Position numbers and translations under genes: made by a program. Shown here one piece after another: positions 34,357 to 44,680 of a DNA stretch of 64,000 bases (position 1 is the first letter of the stretch; each line of letters opens with the position of its first letter). The notes beneath the pieces are model-generated. The model worked only from the letters and a program-made list of their open reading frames with translations. It did no database searches and was not told the origin of the DNA. The stretch comes from Ancylomarina sp048268005 (GTDB lineage: Bacteria; Bacteroidota; Bacteroidia; Bacteroidales; Marinifilaceae). Where the stretch lies: NCBI GenBank assembly GCA_048268005.1, contig JBLWWJ010000002.1, forward strand, positions 1-64,000, written 5' to 3'.

Positions 34357-34671
34357 CTAATGAATGACACCATGTTCAAACATCGTTGATGAAAAAGTCA
34401 GGATATTGGTTTGAAACTTGGCTACAAAAATGGCTTTGCATCTTGGTTCAAAATCCTCACGATATTTATCAAGTTGAGCTTTATTTTTGAAGAAAAGCTG
34501 TAAAGAGTACGTTTGGCTGCCATCTTCTTGTTGCACCATCACTTTGCAAAAATAGTCCTGTGTAAACGTTCCTGTTTCTTTAACTAATGGAATAAACTTC
34601 TCTTTCATCCATTTGCAAAATTCGTTTTCAACGGTGCTGTGTAGGATGTAACTTGTGTTGTAAATAATCAT
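34357..34671 (-). CDS. DUF4286-family protein
   Basis: This 104-residue protein has the family's pattern MIIYNTSYILHSTVENEFCKWMKEKFIP, consistent with a ferredoxin-like small domain common in Bacteroidota. No active-site residues can be named. It sits in a minus-strand run between a TPR protein gene and an EamA transporter gene. Confidence 0.75.
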   Translation of the reverse strand: MIIYNTSYILHSTVENEFCKWMKEKFIPLVKETGTFTQDYFCKVMVQQEDGSQTYSLQLFFKNKAQLDKYREDFEPRCKAIFVAKFQTNILTFSSTMFEHGVIH

Positions 34672-34710
34672 TGTAAGTTGGTTTATATCGTCTGGTGTTT
34701 ATCGACGAAT

Positions 34711-36528
34711 TTATTGTGAATTTGAATTCCGAATTTTTGTATACTGTTCCCGAGCTTCAACAGAATAGATACTTTCTGGGTAATCTACAATTATTTTTTT
34801 GTAGTTAATTCCACTGTCATTAATTCTATCCTGAAGTTCAAAAAGTTTAGCTTGTTTGTAGAGTGCTTTCGCTGCCAGATTCTCATATGGGTGCTCTTTA
34901 ATGATGATGTCTAATTCATTAATTGCGTCTTGAAAACGCTGTTGCGAATGATATATTTCGTACATTTTATAATGAACTTCGTCGCTTAGACTATGGCCAG
35001 GAAATTTTTTGAAGAAATCATTTAGCACGATCTTGGCAGAATCTATTTTATGTTGAAAAATTAGAAAGTCTGTATTAGCAAAATATTTCATAGCTGAATA
35101 GGTAGAATCCAGAGTCGTATTTTCAGAAATTAGCTGAGAAAGATCTAAGGCATCATTAGCTATGAGTTTTGATGTACTTCCTTTTAGTACATCTAATTGA
35201 GCTTTAGCCCAATCAAGCTCACCCAGATAATAAGATACTTTTGCTTTTTTGAGCTTTGCTTCGTAACCTAGAGGATTGTTTTTATTTCGTTGTTCAATTT
35301 GAGAATAGAGTAGTATGGCATCCCACTTTTTATTATTGAGTAATGTGATGTCTGCGAGTTCAAGTTTAATATTTGTTTTGTCGCTTTGTCTGACATTACG
35401 TATTTCTAATGCCGTTTTTAAAAGAGTTGTCGCTTTATCAATATCATTCAGTTTAAAAGCAGTCAGGTTCGCAAATCGGATCAAGGTATTTATTGACTGA
35501 TTGATGTTTTTTAAGTTCTTAAAGTAGTCAGTATAATTCTCTAATAAAGATAACCAATCTGCACGATTGGGATTGAGTTTTGCTTCAAGTAAGAGGTGTT
35601 TATTTTCTAGTTCACCAATAAGAGCTTGCTTGTAGTATTTCGATTCTGGTCCTTTGTCAATAATTAACTTGTAGCATTTTTGAGCAATTGTATAGGCCTT
35701 ATTGTTGTTTGCTGTTTTGGCAAGTAGACTTAATTTTTCACCGCCATTATTTTTGATGAGATCAATGGATTGAGCAAGTGAGAAAGCCAATTCAAATTGT
35801 TTTCTTTGGCTATAGTACCACAGGAGTAGTTCTTTGTAAACCAGATTGTTCTTATTGTTTTGAACTTGAGCTATCAATTTCGATTTTAGAATTTGATTTA
35901 AGTCAGAATTAATATTTTGAGAAAGAGCTGCTTGTAGTTGATTCTGAATTTGTTGTAATTTTTCAGGCGTTACGGATAAAGCAATCATGTACTCATCCAG
36001 CATTTGCTTGAAATTTCGTTGTGACATCAGGATATTGGCAATTTCAAAATGAAATAAATGTTCTTGCTTTAAGATCTTTCTACCTTCTTCATATGTTTTT
36101 ATGGCAAGTTCATGTTCACCCTTTCCTCTTAAAGCATTGGCAACCGTTATGAATTCTCTTTTATTGGGGAGAATATTTGTTATCGTTTTATTGTATTGTT
36201 TGTAGGCTTTATTTTCTTCACCCGAAGCCTTATAAACATATCCCAGCTCAATTTGAAAAACTTGATCTGCAGGATATTTACGCATTTCTTTTTTTACTGC
36301 TTTTTCAGCCTTTGAATAATTTTCAAGCCTAAGTAAACAGGTGATATAGTAGGTGAAATAGGATTTTGATTTACTCGTTTGATACAGTTCGTAGAATATG
36401 CTAGAAGCAGCTTCGTATTCTTTATCTCTGAAGTGGCGATATGCCAATTGGCTATTACTTACTTGTGCAAATGCTATGGAGGGCAAAAGTAGACTTAGAA
36501 TCAGAAGATATAATAAATACTTTTTCAT
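34711..36528 (-). CDS. Secreted tetratricopeptide-repeat protein
   Basis: This 605-residue protein has a signal peptide (KKYLLYLLILSLLLPSIAFAQ) and then helical TPR-like repeats over nearly its full length. The last 150 residues (HSLSDEVHYKMYEIYHSQQRFQDAINELDIIIKEHPYE) resemble YbgF/BamD-type repeats. It should be a periplasmic or outer-membrane scaffold for protein-protein contacts. The partner is not known. It is first in a run leading to DUF4286, EamA and ruvC. Confidence 0.8.
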   Translation of the reverse strand: MKKYLLYLLILSLLLPSIAFAQVSNSQLAYRHFRDKEYEAASSIFYELYQTSKSKSYFTYYITCLLRLENYSKAEKAVKKEMRKYPADQVFQIELGYVYKASGEENKAYKQYNKTITNILPNKREFITVANALRGKGEHELAIKTYEEGRKILKQEHLFHFEIANILMSQRNFKQMLDEYMIALSVTPEKLQQIQNQLQAALSQNINSDLNQILKSKLIAQVQNNKNNLVYKELLLWYYSQRKQFELAFSLAQSIDLIKNNGGEKLSLLAKTANNNKAYTIAQKCYKLIIDKGPESKYYKQALIGELENKHLLLEAKLNPNRADWLSLLENYTDYFKNLKNINQSINTLIRFANLTAFKLNDIDKATTLLKTALEIRNVRQSDKTNIKLELADITLLNNKKWDAILLYSQIEQRNKNNPLGYEAKLKKAKVSYYLGELDWAKAQLDVLKGSTSKLIANDALDLSQLISENTTLDSTYSAMKYFANTDFLIFQHKIDSAKIVLNDFFKKFPGHSLSDEVHYKMYEIYHSQQRFQDAINELDIIIKEHPYENLAAKALYKQAKLFELQDRINDSGINYKKIIVDYPESIYSVEAREQYTKIRNSNSQ

Positions 36529-36676
36529 GTGTTTATAATTTCATTTTATGGTCACATGGAAGCCGCCATAATAATCACCTGTTTGTGTATTGAATGTCTT
36601 AGTATGGCTCGTTTCAAAAAATAGAAATAAGGAGACTGAAAGTAATTGTTGTTGAAACTTGCTTAATCAAAAATAT

Positions 36677-36706
36677 AAAAACCCGAGAGAAATCCCTCGG
36701 GTTTTG
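36677..36706 (-). terminator. Terminator of serS
   Basis: Arms AAAACCCGAG (36678-36687) and CTCGGGTTTT (36696-36705) form a 10-bp stem. On the minus strand it ends in a T run. It lies 36 bp past the serS stop. Confidence 0.9.
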
Positions 36707-36740
36707 AATTGTATATTAAATTCAATTACTTGAATTGTAT

Positions 36741-38015
36741 TTAGTCAATCATGTCGAATCCTGTATAAGGGATTAAAACTTCAGGAATTTTAATACCTTC
36801 TGCACACTGGTTATTCTCCAATAATGCCGCTACCATTCTTGGTAAAGCCAATGCGCTACCGTTTAATGTATGTGCTAATTGGGTCTTTTTCTCGTTCTTT
36901 TCTTTAAATCGAAGTTTTAAACGATTAGCCTGGTATGATTCGAAGTTTGATACTGAACTTACCTCAAGCCATTTATCTTGAGCTGCTGAGAAAACTTCGA
37001 AGTCGAAAGTTAGAGCAGCTGTGAAGCTGGTATCACCACCACATAAGCGTAGTAAGCGGTATGGTAATCCCAATTTCTTGATAATGCTTTCAACATGAGC
37101 AACCATAACATCTAAGGCCTCGTATGACTTATCTGGATGCTGAAGTTGAACAATTTCAACCTTATCAAATTGGTGAAGACGATTCAATCCACGCACGTCT
37201 TTACCATATGATCCAGCCTCACGACGGAAACAAGCAGAGTAAGCTGTGTTTTTGATAGGAAAATCTTCTGCCTTTAAAATAACATCGCGATAGATATTAG
37301 TTACAGGAACCTCAGCAGTAGGAATCAAATACAAGTTATCTTCTGTTGCATGATACATTTGTCCATCCTTATCTGGAAGTTGACCAGTACCATACCCCGA
37401 AGCTTCATTCACCATTAATGGAGGAATAACCTCTTCGTATCCTGCTTTGCGATTTTCATCAAGGAAAAAATTGATAAGAGCACGTTGAAAAATAGCACCT
37501 TTACCTCTGTATAAAGGGAATCCTGCTCCAGTGATTTTATTTCCTAATTCAAAATCGATGATATTATATTTCTTAGCCAACTCCCAGTGAGGCATAGCAC
37601 CTTCATATAGGTTTGGCATTTCACCTTCTGTTCTTTCAATCACATTTTCTTCTTCACCTTTACCAGCTGGTACTGATGGGTGAGGAATGTTAGGAATTTT
37701 AAGAAGCAAGTCGTTCAATTCTGCAATTGAAGTATTCATTTCGGTATTCAATTGCGAGATACTTTCTTTAAGCTCACCCGTTTTAGCTTTTGCAGAGTTA
37801 GCCTCTTCTACTTTACCTGATTTGAATAGCATACCAATCTCTTTTGAAAGGCTATTCATTTCAGCTTGAGTACTATCTAGTTTAGCTTGAGTCGTTTTTC
37901 TTTTTTCATCCAACTCAATAACCTGATCGATAATTTGAGTGGCATCGAAATTCTTTATGCTTAAAGCCTTGATGGCTTCTTCTTTATTCTCCTGTAAGTA
38001 TTTTAGACTTAGCAT
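36741..38015 (-). CDS. serS: Seryl-tRNA synthetase
   Basis: This 424-residue class II synthetase charges tRNA-Ser and tRNA-Sec. It starts with the long antiparallel coiled coil (about 28-105) that grips the tRNA variable arm. Motif 2 (ACFRREAGSYGKDVRGLNR) and motif 3 (LNGSALALPRMVAALLENNQ) follow, with TAEVPVTN before. Length is the family norm. It follows rpmA on the same strand but a strong terminator lies between them. Confidence 0.97.
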   Translation of the reverse strand: MLSLKYLQENKEEAIKALSIKNFDATQIIDQVIELDEKRKTTQAKLDSTQAEMNSLSKEIGMLFKSGKVEEANSAKAKTGELKESISQLNTEMNTSIAELNDLLLKIPNIPHPSVPAGKGEEENVIERTEGEMPNLYEGAMPHWELAKKYNIIDFELGNKITGAGFPLYRGKGAIFQRALINFFLDENRKAGYEEVIPPLMVNEASGYGTGQLPDKDGQMYHATEDNLYLIPTAEVPVTNIYRDVILKAEDFPIKNTAYSACFRREAGSYGKDVRGLNRLHQFDKVEIVQLQHPDKSYEALDVMVAHVESIIKKLGLPYRLLRLCGGDTSFTAALTFDFEVFSAAQDKWLEVSSVSNFESYQANRLKLRFKEKNEKKTQLAHTLNGSALALPRMVAALLENNQCAEGIKIPEVLIPYTGFDMID

Positions 38016-38106
38016 GTGATATCTATTGAAGATGATTATTCATGAGTCATATGGAACTCGTTATGAGTACCTAAAGACTTTTTACTAACGAAGTGTAAAA
38101 ATAAAA

Positions 38107-38145
38107 AAATCTCCTGTCTTTACATGACATAAAGAGAGGAGATTT
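38107..38145 (-). terminator. Terminator of the rplU-rpmA operon
   Basis: AAATCTCCT (38107-38115) pairs with AGGAGATTT (38137-38145), and inside it TCTTTA pairs with TAAAGA, giving a long stem with one internal mismatch. On the minus strand it ends in a T run. Confidence 0.9.
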
Positions 38146-38168
38146 AAATATTTTATGTGCTAAATAAT

Positions 38169-38429
38169 TTATTCAGCTAGAGGCTCAATAGAAACGTATG
38201 ATTTGTTGTTTCTTTTCTTTTTGAATACCACTGTTCCTGCAACTAAAGCAAATAAAGTGTGATCTTTACCACAACCTACGTGCTCACCAGGATTGTGAGT
38301 TGTTCCTCTTTGACGTACTAAAATGCTACCTGCTTTGGCAACTTGTCCGCCATAAATTTTTACGCCTAATCGCTTACTTTCGGATTCTCTACCGTTTCGT
38401 GAACTACCGGCTCCTTTTTTATGTGCCAT
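38169..38429 (-). CDS. rpmA: 50S ribosomal protein L27
   Basis: This 86-residue ribosomal protein begins MAHKKGAGSSRNGRESESKR, the conserved N-terminal tail that reaches towards the peptidyl-transferase centre, followed by GVKIYGGQVAKAGSILVRQRG and HNPGEHVGCGKDHTLFA. It is 19 bp downstream of rplU, the usual pair. Confidence 0.98.
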   Translation of the reverse strand: MAHKKGAGSSRNGRESESKRLGVKIYGGQVAKAGSILVRQRGTTHNPGEHVGCGKDHTLFALVAGTVVFKKKRNNKSYVSIEPLAE

Positions 38430-38448
38430 TTTTAGATATTTTTAAGGA

Positions 38449-38760
38449 TTAAGCAAAGATTTCTTCAATCTGAATATGAGTAAGGTTCTGACGGTGACCG
38501 TTCAGTTTTCTGTATCCTTTTCTTCTTTTCTTCTTGAATACTCTTACTTTATCAGCTCTCATATGAGAGATTACTTTAGCGCTAACTTTAGCACCTTCAA
38601 TAGCTGGAGCTCCAACTACAACTTCACCATCTTTGTCTAATAAAAGAACTTTGGCGAATTCTACTTGCCCACCTTCTTCAGTTTGAAGTCTGTGAACAAA
38701 AATCTTTTGGTCTTTCTCAACTTTGAATTGCTGACCTGCGATTTCTACAATTGCGTACAT
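38449..38760 (-). CDS. rplU: 50S ribosomal protein L21
   Basis: The start is the ATG at 38760 (MYAIVEIAGQQFKVEKDQ, 103 residues), matching family length; a longer frame from 38886 would include the promoter. Motifs KKKRRKGYRKLNGHRQNLTHIQI at the C-terminus are standard L21 rRNA-binding residues. It is the first gene of rplU-rpmA, with a leader of about 90 nt that may hold autoregulatory structure, though I recognise no known class. Confidence 0.97.
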   Translation of the reverse strand: MYAIVEIAGQQFKVEKDQKIFVHRLQTEEGGQVEFAKVLLLDKDGEVVVGAPAIEGAKVSAKVISHMRADKVRVFKKKRRKGYRKLNGHRQNLTHIQIEEIFA

Positions 38761-38856
38761 TAATTCTACAATTTTCGGTTTATTCCTGAAGGTGGGTGCT
38801 TTAATATATTCAAAACAGCCTCTTTTAGAACCCCCAAGGGAAATGTTTTCGGACTG

Positions 38857-38887
38857 CAAAAATAGAAAACAATAATTGATAAACAAA
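38857..38887 (-). promoter_or_regulatory. rplU promoter
   Basis: On the minus strand TTTG (38884-38887), a 19-bp spacer and TATTTTTG (38857-38864) fit the Bacteroidota sigma-A consensus exactly. Confidence 0.8.
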
Positions 38888-39296
38888 GTTTTAGAGAAAA
38901 AAAACGTGTCTATTGAAAACTGTCTTAAAGAAAAATGATTCAGTTGTTTACCCTTATATTTATCAAATTAGTTAAAATGTTGAATTGTTTAATAATTTTA
39001 AGCTTATAATGATGGCTGGTTGAGAGTTTAAGTTTTAATTTAGTAAATTGCTATAGGTATTTATCATGGAGTTCTCTTATTTCAGTATGGACCTTTATAG
39101 AATTGATCATCTTTTTAGGAAAAATGGAGTCTTGATTACTTGTGTTAAACTATAAAACAATTTATATATTTGTTAATATTGTTGATTTATAAATACTTTA
39201 AGGGAATCGTTTAGAATTCGATTCGAAGCATTCATTTGTTTTCAGAATACATTTCAATTGTTTGTTAGAATATGTATTGAAATATAGGAACTACAC
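38888..39296. other. Long intergenic region upstream of the bifunctional-nuclease gene
   Basis: This AT-rich stretch of about 410 bp separates divergent rplU and the next gene. The only feature I can support is a TATATTTG -7 element at 39165-39172 reading rightward, which would give a leader of about 118 nt. No RNA gene or reading frame is evident. Confidence 0.4.
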
Positions 39297-39893
39297 ATGG
39301 GGAAAGTTAAATTAAATATACTTGGATTATCATATAGTCAAACACAAACTGGAGCATATGCATTGGTCTTGGCCGAGGAAGATGGTGACAGACGTATTCC
39401 AATTATTATAGGTGGGGTAGAAGCACAAGCAATAGCGATTCAACTAGAGGAACTTGAACCTCCTAGACCGTTGACGCATGATTTGTTTAAAAGTTTCGCG
39501 ATTGCTTTTTCAATAAAAATTGTTGAAGTCAATATATATCGTTTACATGAGGGGATTTTCTATTCAGAGTTAATATGTGAGAGCGGAAATAACAGGGTGC
39601 GAATAGACTCCAGAACTTCAGATGCAGTAGCTATCGCGCTCCGATTTAAATGCCCAATATTTACTAGTGAAGAGATCATCGAAAAAGCTGGAATTACATT
39701 GAGTATAGAGGGGGAAAGTGATGAATCAAAGATAGCACCTGTTAAGGATGTTAAATCATCTCATGAATATCGTAAGTCAAATCCATTTGAAGGGTATTCT
39801 AAATCTCAGCTTGAGGATATGCTTGACGCAGCTATTAAGAATGAGGATTATGAAAAAGCGTCACAATTACGTGATGAATTGAATAGGCGTTAG
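39297..39893 (+). CDS. Bifunctional nuclease (DUF151) family protein with UVR motif
   Basis: This 198-residue protein has a BFN/DUF151 domain (residues 3-135; IPIIIGGVEAQAIAIQLE, LFKSFAIAFSI, RTSDAVAIALRFKCPIF) and a C-terminal UvrB/UvrC-type motif (LEDMLDAAIKNEDYEKASQLRDELNRR). A plant member of the family showed DNase and RNase activity; a bacterial role is not established. The UVR helix pair suggests contact with another protein such as the Uvr or Clp machinery. Confidence 0.88.
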   Translation: MGKVKLNILGLSYSQTQTGAYALVLAEEDGDRRIPIIIGGVEAQAIAIQLEELEPPRPLTHDLFKSFAIAFSIKIVEVNIYRLHEGIFYSELICESGNNRVRIDSRTSDAVAIALRFKCPIFTSEEIIEKAGITLSIEGESDESKIAPVKDVKSSHEYRKSNPFEGYSKSQLEDMLDAAIKNEDYEKASQLRDELNRR

Positions 39894-39921
39894 ACCGATA
39901 CTCTTATTGTTTTAAAAAAAT

Positions 39922-39968
39922 AAACCTGAAAGAATATGAACTGATTTTGTTCAATCTTTCAGGTTTTA
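39922..39968. terminator. Bidirectional terminator
   Basis: AAACCTGAAAGA (39922-39933) and TCTTTCAGGTTT (39955-39966) are perfect arms; GAAC and GTTC extend pairing inside. It lies between the BFN gene and the convergent nucleoside transporter gene. Confidence 0.85.
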
Positions 39969-40020
39969 TAGTTGGTAAAAGCTACCTGTGAGAAATAATG
40001 ATAATATAAATCAGAATTTC

Positions 40021-41277
40021 TTAATGACTGATTTTACCAATAGCTTTAGGATTGTGTTTGTGTTTAAATAAGATTGCAAAGAATATGGCTATAACCAATG
40101 AATATATAGCAAATGTATTCCATATGTCCATCCAAATAAAGTCTCCCTGACTACTGGTAAAGAATTTTCCAATAATAATTCCACTTGCCCATGATCCTAA
40201 GATGGCACCAAAGCCATTGGTCATCATCATAAATAGGCCTTGCGCACTGGATCTGATGTTAGAATCACATTGTGTTTCAACAAACAAAGAACCAGAGATG
40301 TTAAAGAAATCAAAAGCCATACCGTAAATGATGCACGAAAGAATAATCATCCAAAGGCCTCCAGATGGATCTCCGTATGCAAATAGGCCAAATCGTAATA
40401 CCCAAGCCACCATACTAATTAACATGACTTGCTTAATTCCGAATTTCTTTAAAAAGAAGGGAATAGCTAGGATGAATAAGGTTTCTGAAATTTGAGATAT
40501 TGACATGATGATTGTTGAATATTTTACAACGAACGAATCAGCATATTGTGGGATTTTTTCAAACTCAGATAAGAAACGATCTCCATACATATTGGTTAAC
40601 TGTAATGCTGCTCCCAGAAACATTGAGAAAATAAAGAATAGGGCCATTTTGTAATTTTTGAACAACTTAAAAGCATTCAAACCTAGCATTTCAACAAGTG
40701 GTGCACCTTTTTTCCCTTTGTTCTGAGGTTTACATTGAGGCATCGTGAATGAATACGCAGCCAAAATAAATGAGACGATTCCTGCAATATAAAATTGGTT
40801 AGCTGATGCTTTCGAACCGGTTAAATTGGTAACCCACATGGCTGCGATAAAACCAATTGTTCCCCAAACACGAATAGGTGGGAACACCTTAATGACATCG
40901 AAATTCTGATTTTTCAGGATCGTGTATGAAATCGAGTTCATTAAAGCAATGGTTGGCATATAACAAATCATTGCCAACAGAATGACTGTAATAAATAAGG
41001 TTGAGTTGTCAACTTGTGGAAGGTATAACATGGCGATACCTCCTAACAGATGAAGTATTCCGTATAATTTTTCTGCATTAATCCATCTATCTGCAATGAT
41101 TCCAGTTAGAGTAGGCATAAACAAAGATGAGATTCCCAATGTTGAAAATACAGCACCAAATTCTTGTGGCGACCAGCCTTTGTTTCCAAACCAATAATTC
41201 GCAATGGTTATTAACCAGGCTCCCCAGATAAAAAACTGAAGGAAGTTCAGTAGTGTTAAGCGACCTTTTATTCCCAT
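40021..41277 (-). CDS. NupG-type nucleoside:H+ symporter (MFS)
   Basis: This 418-residue protein has 12 membrane helices. The start (LTLLNFLQFFIWGAWLITIANYWF), GIIADRWINAEKLYGILHLLGGIAMLYLP and the region FPPIRVWGTIGFIAAMW match the NupG/XapB nucleoside permease family. It should import nucleosides with protons. Substrate range cannot be read from the sequence. The 312-bp region upstream towards the histidine kinase shows no clear promoter or other element. Confidence 0.85.
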   Translation of the reverse strand: MGIKGRLTLLNFLQFFIWGAWLITIANYWFGNKGWSPQEFGAVFSTLGISSLFMPTLTGIIADRWINAEKLYGILHLLGGIAMLYLPQVDNSTLFITVILLAMICYMPTIALMNSISYTILKNQNFDVIKVFPPIRVWGTIGFIAAMWVTNLTGSKASANQFYIAGIVSFILAAYSFTMPQCKPQNKGKKGAPLVEMLGLNAFKLFKNYKMALFFIFSMFLGAALQLTNMYGDRFLSEFEKIPQYADSFVVKYSTIIMSISQISETLFILAIPFFLKKFGIKQVMLISMVAWVLRFGLFAYGDPSGGLWMIILSCIIYGMAFDFFNISGSLFVETQCDSNIRSSAQGLFMMMTNGFGAILGSWASGIIIGKFFTSSQGDFIWMDIWNTFAIYSLVIAIFFAILFKHKHNPKAIGKISH

Positions 41278-41589
41278 AATGTGTTGAAGTATAATTTAAT
41301 TTTTAATTTGTTCATATTGAAATTAATAAAATTCTTCCTGGTGAGGATCAAATTTTAATCAATGACTTTGAACGGCACATAGTTACCATCCGCAGATTTG
41401 CAGATGAAATTCTGATTTGGGATCTTGGTTGAAGAGTAGTACGATAGGAGTTTTTTGATTCCCCACATATAATCAATAAAAAAGCGAACTGTTCTATTCA
41501 CTATCTTATTGAAAGATACGGCACCAAAACTAATAAAAAAAAATAGAAATAGTCCCTAATATGGCATTTGTAATGATTCTACATTTTAG

Positions 41590-44460
41590 TTAAGCTTCTA
41601 TATTAACTTCATCATTTTCTAAACATAAATGCATTTTCTTGAATAAATCATTTTTATTAATGGGTTTTGAGGTATAATAGTCACATCCTGCCGCTAATAT
41701 TTTTTCTTTATCACCTTCAATCGCGAAGGCTGTTTGTGCAATAATTGGAATTTCAGGTCGAATTTTTTTGATCTTTTCAGTTGCAATATAGCCATTCATC
41801 TTAGGCATATTTATATCCATAAGAAGGATATCAATTTGATTATTCTCTTGGCAATATTTAACCGCATCAAGCCCATTATTGACCCATACACAATTCATCC
41901 CTTTCGAACTGAGGAGTGCTTCTAAAAAAGAATATGAAGTTTCATCATCCTCAGCTATTAGGACCGTTTTATTATTAAAATCTATAATGGGTTCAGAATT
42001 TGAGGCATCAATAGATCCTTTAGCTTTATCCGTATATGGGATTGTGAAATAAAAATTTGCCCCTTGACCTTCTTTTGATTCTATCCATATATCACCACCC
42101 ATCAAGAGTGTTAATTTTTTACAGATGGTTAAACCAAGACCCGTTCCACCAAATATTCGAGTGTGTGAGTCATCAGCTTGACGAAATACTTCAAATATTA
42201 GCTTGTGCTTATTTTGAGGAATTCCAATGCCTGTATCTTTCACAAAAAACTGGATAAATTGTTCTTGATTTGCATTATATAAAGAACAACCAAATGAAAC
42301 ACCACCTTCATTTGTGAATTTTAATGCATTCTTAAGTAGATTTAGCAGATTCTGCTTAATTCTTTTTTGGTCTGAAAAAAGAATGGCATCCTGAATTTCA
42401 GGAGAGATGTTTAGAGTGAGATCCAGGTGTTGCTTGTTCTGTAGTGCCTGTTCATTTTTGACTATTTCATGAACTTCACTTAATAATGTTGATATGCTAA
42501 GTGGCTCGTTTTCAATTTTAATATCTCCGGTTTCAATCAATGAAATATCAAATACGTCTTCAATTACCCCAAGTAAGTGCTTTCCACTCATGTTGATAAT
42601 TTCACTAAAATGGAGAATTTCCTCTAAAGGTATATCTGTTTTTATTAAGTCAGAGAAACCAATAACAGCATTTAAAGGGGTTCTGAGTTCGTGAGACATA
42701 GTGGCTAAAAACACCGATTTGAGTCGATCACTCTCTTCAGCATTTTCTTTGGCTTTAATAAGAGCCTTTTCGTAAATTTTATTTTGAGATATATCACGAA
42801 TAATACCTTGATTGGCCATGCCATCTTTATAGGAAATAAAGCTGGATGAAACTTCAAGTTGTATTTTTTCTCCTGATTTTGAAACACAGACGAATTCAAA
42901 TTTTCTCGGTAGCTTACTTTTGTCTTTTTCTTCTATACGAAGATTCATCATTTCAAGGCTCTCGGGCGCAATTATACTTTCCAGAGTGATGTTTTTGATT
43001 TCCTCTTGCGTGTAGCCCAAAATCTCTTCAAAGCGTCTGTTGGTTAATTCAAAGTGGTTGTTATATAGTAAGTAAATAGCATCATTTGAATTCTCAATCA
43101 GTGACCTGTATTTCGCTTCATTTTCTTCTAAAGCCGTTTGCATACGATATTCTTCAGTTACATCTCTGAATACAAGAACAACACCAGATATATCACCACT
43201 TTCATCTTTAATTGGAGCCCCGGAATCCGCAATTTGATATTTGTTGTCATCTTTTGAGAGTAATACAGTATGATTTGCAAGACCAACGATTTTGCCATTT
43301 TTAAGAACTTTCTTAACAGGATCTTCGACTCTTTCTCTTGTTTTAGAATTAATAATTCTGAATACTTTCTCCAGAGATTGTCCCTGCGCTTCATCAAAAT
43401 GCCATCCTGTTAACTTTTGAGCGACAGGATTCATTCGGGTAATTTTACCTTCAACATCTGTCACAATTAGAGCATCACCAATTGAGTTTAAGGTTATACG
43501 CAAGTTTTCTTCATTTTCTCTAATCTGGTGTGTTTGCTTAGTCACTTGTCGCTTGAGGCTAATAAGCCAAAGCCATTGGACAATAAAGGTCAATATGACG
43601 ATTAATGAAATAATCAAAATTGATATCCATATCTTTTTTGAGATGTAGTCTGATTTAGAATGTATCCACTTTTGATATAGTTCTGTTTGTCGCTTTATTG
43701 GAATATTATCAATTACTTTATCTATAATTTTAAAAAGAATAGGATCCTTTTTAGATATAGCTACAGCTAATCGATTCATATAGCCGCTTTCTCCAGCAAT
43801 TTTGAGTTTACTTATGGCTTGCTTGTTAATTATGTGTGATGCAGCCATTTGGTTTATAATTGTAGCGTCGCAAATGCCAGTTGAAACAGCACGAATACAA
43901 TCTAAATCATTATCAAAGTTAATTGGATTAAGGTTAGGAAAGTATTGATAGAGATAGTCATTGACAGCGTATTTAGAAACAGTACATATTTTTTTGCCTT
44001 CGAGAGATGTCATAGAAGACGTAGTGCTGTTTTGCTGACTAATAATTACATAAGGGATTTTTACAATCGAATTGGTAAAAGAAAGGTACTCCTCTCTCTT
44101 AATTGTTCTTGCGCAACCAATAATTATGTAGTTCTGTGCGGTATGAGAATAAGTTATCAGCTCTTCCCAAGTGTCAAAGTGTTTAAATCTAAATTGATGA
44201 CCTAGGTGGTCTTCAATTTCTTTCTGATAATCAATTAATAAACCGACATAATCACCATCTTCATTTGTAAAAGCATTGGGTGGATCCTGATAGCCAAACA
44301 AAACTTCAATCTTTCCCTCATTATTTTTAAGCCAGTCACGTTCAGCGTGGGTTAAGAATGACTCATTAGATCTTTGGCAAGATAGACTGATCAGTAATAG
44401 TGTAATTGTTGGTAACAATATCAACCAAGACTTGTAGTTACTATTTTTTAGACGGCACAT
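41590..44460 (-). CDS. Hybrid sensor histidine kinase with periplasmic solute-binding domain
   Basis: This 956-residue protein starts with a signal-like helix ending in a Cys (LLISLSC). A SBP_bac_3-type solute-binding domain (about 35-265) follows, then a membrane helix (about 270-297). Two PAS domains (about 315-440 and 445-570) come next. The HisKA segment has phosphoacceptor His590 in MSHELRTPLNAV. The ATPase domain has DTGIGIP and GGTGLGLTICKKL. A receiver domain ends the protein, with Asp882 in LLMDINMPKMNG. It probably senses a periplasmic small ligand. No partner regulator is adjacent. Confidence 0.93.
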   Translation of the reverse strand: MCRLKNSNYKSWLILLPTITLLLISLSCQRSNESFLTHAERDWLKNNEGKIEVLFGYQDPPNAFTNEDGDYVGLLIDYQKEIEDHLGHQFRFKHFDTWEELITYSHTAQNYIIIGCARTIKREEYLSFTNSIVKIPYVIISQQNSTTSSMTSLEGKKICTVSKYAVNDYLYQYFPNLNPINFDNDLDCIRAVSTGICDATIINQMAASHIINKQAISKLKIAGESGYMNRLAVAISKKDPILFKIIDKVIDNIPIKRQTELYQKWIHSKSDYISKKIWISILIISLIVILTFIVQWLWLISLKRQVTKQTHQIRENEENLRITLNSIGDALIVTDVEGKITRMNPVAQKLTGWHFDEAQGQSLEKVFRIINSKTRERVEDPVKKVLKNGKIVGLANHTVLLSKDDNKYQIADSGAPIKDESGDISGVVLVFRDVTEEYRMQTALEENEAKYRSLIENSNDAIYLLYNNHFELTNRRFEEILGYTQEEIKNITLESIIAPESLEMMNLRIEEKDKSKLPRKFEFVCVSKSGEKIQLEVSSSFISYKDGMANQGIIRDISQNKIYEKALIKAKENAEESDRLKSVFLATMSHELRTPLNAVIGFSDLIKTDIPLEEILHFSEIINMSGKHLLGVIEDVFDISLIETGDIKIENEPLSISTLLSEVHEIVKNEQALQNKQHLDLTLNISPEIQDAILFSDQKRIKQNLLNLLKNALKFTNEGGVSFGCSLYNANQEQFIQFFVKDTGIGIPQNKHKLIFEVFRQADDSHTRIFGGTGLGLTICKKLTLLMGGDIWIESKEGQGANFYFTIPYTDKAKGSIDASNSEPIIDFNNKTVLIAEDDETSYSFLEALLSSKGMNCVWVNNGLDAVKYCQENNQIDILLMDINMPKMNGYIATEKIKKIRPEIPIIAQTAFAIEGDKEKILAAGCDYYTSKPINKNDLFKKMHLCLENDEVNIEA

Positions 44461-44639
44461 GTTAGAATAGATTAGGGAGATGGAAAATACGATATTCTTT
44501 TCTAATCAGCAAGTTAAGTTTTGATGTTGGTAATTTTTGATTCAATTAAAGAGGAGTGTAGTCTTCCGTGGAACTATGATTTATATGTTACAAGAAGGAA
44601 CATTAGGTTTTAATTCTTATTTACTTTTGCCTAAGAAAA

Positions 44640-44670
44640 AAGCAGCTACCGAAAAGTGCGGTAACTGCTT
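44640..44670 (-). terminator. Stranded original terminator of the tRNA-Ala gene
   Basis: AAGCAG and CTGCTT with inner TACCG and CGGTA form a stem (44640-44670). On the minus strand it ends in a T run. It directly follows the tRNA 3' fragment, so before integration it would have terminated the tRNA-Ala transcript. Confidence 0.7.
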
Positions 44671-44680
44671 GATATACTGA